A model generated the notes under the pieces. The model saw only the letters and a list, made by a program, of their open reading frames with translations, ran no database searches and was not told where the DNA came from. From the NCBI GenBank assembly GCA_000320545.1, contig ADNK01000770.1:1-64000 (forward strand): a stretch of 64,000 nt of DNA, written 5' to 3'. This DNA is from Bigelowiella natans CCMP2755 (lineage: Eukaryota; Cercozoa; Chlorarachniophyceae). Position 1 is the first letter of the stretch; the number at the start of each line of letters is the position of its first letter. Made by a program: the position numbers and the translations under genes. Shown here in pieces: positions 60,230-64,000 of this stretch.

Positions 60230-62345
60230 CACCAAATCACCGCCAACTCAACTCCCTCAGGCAGCGGCGACATACCTTGGAAGAGATAGCGAAGATGCTG
60301 CCCGCACGGCAAGCAGGGCCTATATTCGGAGGAAATTTCCATTCGCGAGCAGCACACATGAGCTGGTCCGCAGTGCAATGGATGCGGCTGTTTCATGCGG
60401 CCTTCCCTACCCAAAGGCTGCACAGATCGTATCGGTAATAGCCGCTGAGGAAACGATGGAGTCATGCCTGGGGGGGGGTCGCATGTCATCGATACCGAGT
60501 GCAGTCGAAGCGGCCAAGGACGCTGCTCTCGCTGCAGGCCTACCGATGAAGGAGGCTAGCCAAATCACTGCGCTCGTGAGCGTTCGCGCGGTGGTGAGGA
60601 ATCAGCTCAAATCCGACGCATCCGTCATGACTACAGCCAAGAGCGCGGTGATGGCAGCGAAGCTTGCAGGCTTGTCGCCCGACGCAGCAGGTCTCACTTC
60701 GGCGACACTCATCAGTAAAGAGGTCGCAAATTGGATGCTCAGCGAGGAGGCCAAAAGGGGGCACAGCCCCGCCGTCGTAGGCAACATGGCTGCAAAGGCC
60801 GCGCTTGCGTGCTGGAGAACGTGCGAGTCTTTCCACCACGAGCATATTCCAAGCAGCGTGGTGAGCCAATGGCAGGCGGCTGTTGCCGAGGCGATGGTGT
60901 ACAACGAAGCCGCCCCGGACCACGTCATCGTTGCCGTGAAGGACCTGGCTATATCTAGCGGCATGTCCTCGTCGGAGAGCAGCCTTTCCACTGCCCGAAT
61001 AGCTACGCGAGCCATCGTGGACCATCACCTGCTTCAGGGCAGAGACCACGGCTCCACCGCATCGATAGCCAAATCGATAGCGCGGCTGTGCGGCCTGGAG
61101 GATCACAAGGCGTCCGTCGTGTCTGCTGATGTCGTCTGCAAGTCCATGATCAACACCATGGGCAACATCGATGACGTCTCGCTGGCACAAAATGCGCTTC
61201 GAGCTGTGCTCGCGACCGGCCTCACCACTGAGGAGGCGGCAAATATCACTGGGAGGGCGATCGCCCAGCCGATGGCAGAAAGGCTCATTCGAGAGGGCGT
61301 TGATACGTCTAGTGTGGTGTTGCGGCTGACGGATGCAGTGACTGCGTGTGGAATGGCGGACGAGAGCATTGTCAGGAGTTTAGTGGCATTTGCAACGGCA
61401 AAATGCGTGGCCGAGGGAAAAGCCGCCGCAGGAGAGTCTCCCTCGAACGTAGTCCGTGCAGCCCTCGAGGCAGCCCGTGAGGGAGGGGTGAAGAACAAAG
61501 ATGCCAGAGTGATCGTCACCAAAGTGGCGGTTAGAGCTGTAGTGGACGCTGCTGTGCGAAAGGGCGGGATTCGTGAAGTGTGCGGGGTGGCACGAGAAGC
61601 TGGAGCTGCAGTCGCAGATGTTGGATGGGACGAGGAGCACAATCAAGATGAGGTTGCGAAATCTGTTGTCAGAGCAGCGACCGAAGCCATGCTCGTAGCC
61701 GGAAGGGATCCCGGGGAAACTGTGGATAAAGCGAAGAGCCTGTTGAAATGCCTGCAAGACAACAACGAAGATACTCTTGAAGCTCCTTTCACGGACAATC
61801 AGAACCTCATGGTGGCGCAGATCGCAGCTCGAATCCAGGCCGAGCTGCTGGTAGAAGGAGGAACATTGCCCAGGCAAGTCGCGGAGCAGGCTAAGGAAGT
61901 AGCATATCTGGCGGGGGTAACTTACGCTCAAGCCGCTCGGATTGCCACCGAATCCACTATACAGGCTCTCGTGCACGATATGGTGCAAAAAGATCAGCTG
62001 CCCTCTGAGATTGCATCGGCAGCGACTGAGGCCGCACTAGCAGCAAAACTGTCCTTGAAGGAGACGGCGGTATCCTCCGTCGGTAGCATCATGCACAACC
62101 TCCACGGCGCTGCCGAGCAAGTTCGCGTCCGCTTTACTTCGTTCCCCGAGGGTATTGCGGGGATGCTAGCTGTGATGCAGGAAACGGGGAGAGTGATGTA
62201 CTATCTCGGCATTCTCGCGGTTCGCATCGCCTCGGTCCCCTTCGAGCTCTACAATTTTGTCTCTGAGCATCTACCCGATGAGGGCCGTCAGAATAAGAAC
62301 GGGGGTGGCGATGACAAGGAGGCGCGAGCGGATAATCCTAGCTGA
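55607..62345 (+). CDS. Giant alanine-rich helical-repeat protein with targeting leader
   Basis: Five exons (55607-55948, 55979-56203, 56354-57684, 57957-59961, 60261-62345) keep phase and give about 1995 residues; the TTG before the ATG is not used as start. Residues 34-57 (CGLLCLCTLSLVICHLL) form a signal peptide behind a basic n-region. A Ser/Lys-rich stretch follows and ends in RLRGG (83-87), which equals the ubiquitin C-terminus. From about residue 115 nearly the whole chain is a series of 40-47 residue units of the pattern A..AA..AGL....A..I....V...V, for example DAALAAGLPMKEASQITALV. Ser-rich and acidic linkers interrupt it (TCC/TCT-coded Ser runs near 58300 and 59610-59660). A hydrophobic helix near the C-terminus (MYYLGILAVRIASV) precedes a charged tail. 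No family is recognised; an extended solenoid or coiled rod in a plastid-associated compartment is inferred. Confidence 0.85.
60136..60232 (+). repeat. GT and ATC microsatellites in the last intron of the giant gene
   Basis: A GT run (about 60136-60170) and an ATC run (about 60196-60229) lie in the intron 59962-60260, just before the acceptor. Confidence 0.85.
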
Positions 62346-63568
62346 GGGAGCCGTTAGAAGAGCAGCTACCTAACTGCGTTCTATTTAGCATCGAAATAGT
62401 GAAGTAACTGTGCATGTGCAAGCTCATTTGCGGTAGGTGCAGAAGTAAGCGCACAGAGGGATCATAAATGCCTTATACACATGCACACGCACACTCGGAC
62501 CGCTACGACAAAGTGACAAGACAATATTACTGCACGTGATCGTAAAGCATTTACATTTCCACAAAGTAAGTACCATAGGAGATATATACATGTAGAGGAA
62601 TAACGCACCGCCCTTTCTAGCTTTTGAGAGGTATGTGCGCCAATGTAGTTATATTAGTACATCATATCATGGCCATTTATTTACAAGTAAAAGCCATGGG
62701 TAGCTAAACATGAGATGTCAGCGCAAATATTGTGTGTGTGCTTCATTGTTGTGCTTCAATTAGACATGTGTTAATGCTGGCTGCATAAAACTATAAATAA
62801 ACGCTTGTACGTATGGATTCGTATAGTAGTATGTTTCGATCTATGCGCATCATAATATGCAACATAGCATGGCTAAAGTCTGTGTGTAACAAACATACGT
62901 TTTACATACAACGTCTGCTGGATGTACCTAGGTACGATACGTATGTACATCTAGTAGCATAGGACATAGACGTTAACGCTAACTGCATTGGTGCGCAGCA
63001 CTGCTCATGCAATTATTACCTGCACTTAAAAAAGACCAACCCCGTAGCCCGTACTAGCGTAGCCTAGCGCTATCCGCAATAATCGTAATGTAACATCTTT
63101 GCATAGCTACATTATAGAATAACAATTGTGTCTACTATACTACTACAATTAATAAGCATTTAATCATATCGATCATTGTATCCGTCTCACAACATGATTA
63201 TAGGATTGTTATATTGTACAGTTGAAACACAACGACCGCAGCAGTAGGTAGTCATAGTGACTGTTTGCATTATTTATGTTTGAGGATTGTGAATATACAG
63301 TATCGGCCATGTGAAGATGTACCATGCGCTATGTATAGCTCAGTGCCAACGCGACGCGCGTTTGTATGTGTGACAAAAAATGTGGTACGATACGCGCACG
63401 TACAACGAGGATCAATTCAGCAACATGTAGATAGTAAAGCAAACCATAAGCCAATAATGCCTAGCTCGTCCTATAATGTGGCTTTATTATTATTATTTTT
63501 TTTTACTCACAAATACACGCATAGCAGTCTGGTAGCCCGTATGTAATCCTGAGGATCTATTAAAAGCA
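62346..63568. repeat. Palindrome-rich interspersed block with core copy D
   Basis: Gene-free 3' flank shared by convergent genes. It is dense in GTACGTA, CATATCATGG and GCATAGC-like words. Core copy D lies at about 63095-63190: TTTGCATAGCTACATTATAG, an insertion, then CATTTAATCAT and TTGTATCCGTCTCAC. The last 16 bases of D match copy A closely. Confidence 0.55.
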
Positions 63569-64000
63569 CTACGGATCCACACTTTCCTCGTGAGCGATAG
63601 GCAGCCGTCTTCCTTTCCAGTCGATGGAATAGTTTCCTTTCTCATCTACTTCAATACTGTGAACTGAGAGCATCGAAAACACACAAAAACCGTCACGCAC
63701 CATCAGGGTGATTACTAAGAAACGTGATAAGGAGCACTTTAACAGATCATTACCAAGTGACTCCGCAATTGAGGAAGCTAGGACACCCATCATACTCTCC
63801 TGGGTCTTCGGTATCGTAACCTCGAGAAAGTAGAAGCAATAACAGGTGAATGATTCAACCAGTCGCTCATTACTCATGTGACGCCCCGAAAAGAGCCCCG
63901 AAAGGAGATTACGTACCGGATGGAACAGCGCCCCACTGGATTCGCAGTATTTCATATTGCCGGGAGTAAATGGAGCTAGTAGTGTTGCCCCTAAAATCAT
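63569..64000 (-). CDS. 3' part of an unidentified gene
   Basis: At least three exons: one entering from the right edge and ending at about 63917 (TPGNMKYCESSGALFHP before GTACGT), one at about 63830-63754 (VTIPKTQESMMGVLASSIAE), and the last from about 63666 to the TAG at 63571-63569 (VHSIEVDEKGNYSIDWKG, RRLPIAHEESVDP). Phases agree. The fragment is too short to assign a family. Confidence 0.6.
   Translation of the reverse strand: MILGATLLAPFTPGNMKYCESSGALFHPVRNLLSGLFSGRHMSNERLVESFTCYCFYFLEVTIPKTQESMMGVLASSIAESLGNDLLKCSLSRFLVITLMVRDGFCVFSMLSVHSIEVDEKGNYSIDWKGRRLPIAHEESVDP

Noticed and set aside
1-64000. CRISPR arrays, bacterial operons, rRNA or tRNA genes
   Set aside because: No regularly spaced repeats, operon structure or rRNA segments were recognised. 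No tRNA cloverleaf was seen by eye, although a tRNA scan was not run.

Overview
The window is nuclear DNA of a eukaryotic microbe. Almost every gene is broken by many short GT-AG introns (mostly 45-130 bp), coding density is moderate, and simple repeats are abundant. Several proteins begin with a hydrophobic signal-like segment followed by a basic, Ser/Thr-rich stretch (a DWARF27-like carotenoid isomerase and a giant repeat protein). That is the leader type used for plastids of secondary endosymbiotic origin. Together with a relic ubiquitin-actin fusion, this points to an alga such as a chlorarachniophyte (Bigelowiella-like). The organism assignment is inference.

Layout. From 1 to about 15.7 kb, two long minus-strand genes, a divergent protein kinase (running off the left edge) and a Spinster-like MFS transporter, carry introns packed with microsatellites. 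A compact plus-strand RRM-BRCT gene with a signal peptide sits between them. From 16 to 32 kb lie a Shaker-type K+ channel, TRAPPC3/BET3, a small basic coiled-coil protein, an aldose 1-epimerase, MCM2 with E2F-like promoter sites, and a small membrane protein. From 33 to 45 kb lie an uncharacterised gene, a HIT zinc-finger gene, a synapsin-like gene, an amino-acid permease and a membrane-anchored methyltransferase.

At 46.5-52.2 kb is a complete Ty3/gypsy-order LTR retrotransposon with identical LTRs, a 4-bp target duplication and one uninterrupted gag-pol frame. Next to it is a degenerate ubiquitin-actin fusion gene. A D27-like gene follows, then a five-exon gene for a nearly 2000-residue alanine-rich helical-repeat protein, and finally the 3' part of one more minus-strand gene.

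The longer gaps between genes hold AT-rich sequence full of self-complementary words (CATG, GCATGC, TAGCTA). Four of these gaps share a recognisable 80-110 bp core in the same orientation, so they look like an undescribed interspersed repeat. Exon models were built by eye from reading-frame continuity, splice dinucleotides and family conservation. Many minus-strand exons have convincing-looking plus-strand shadows, so unrecognised exons are given lower confidence.
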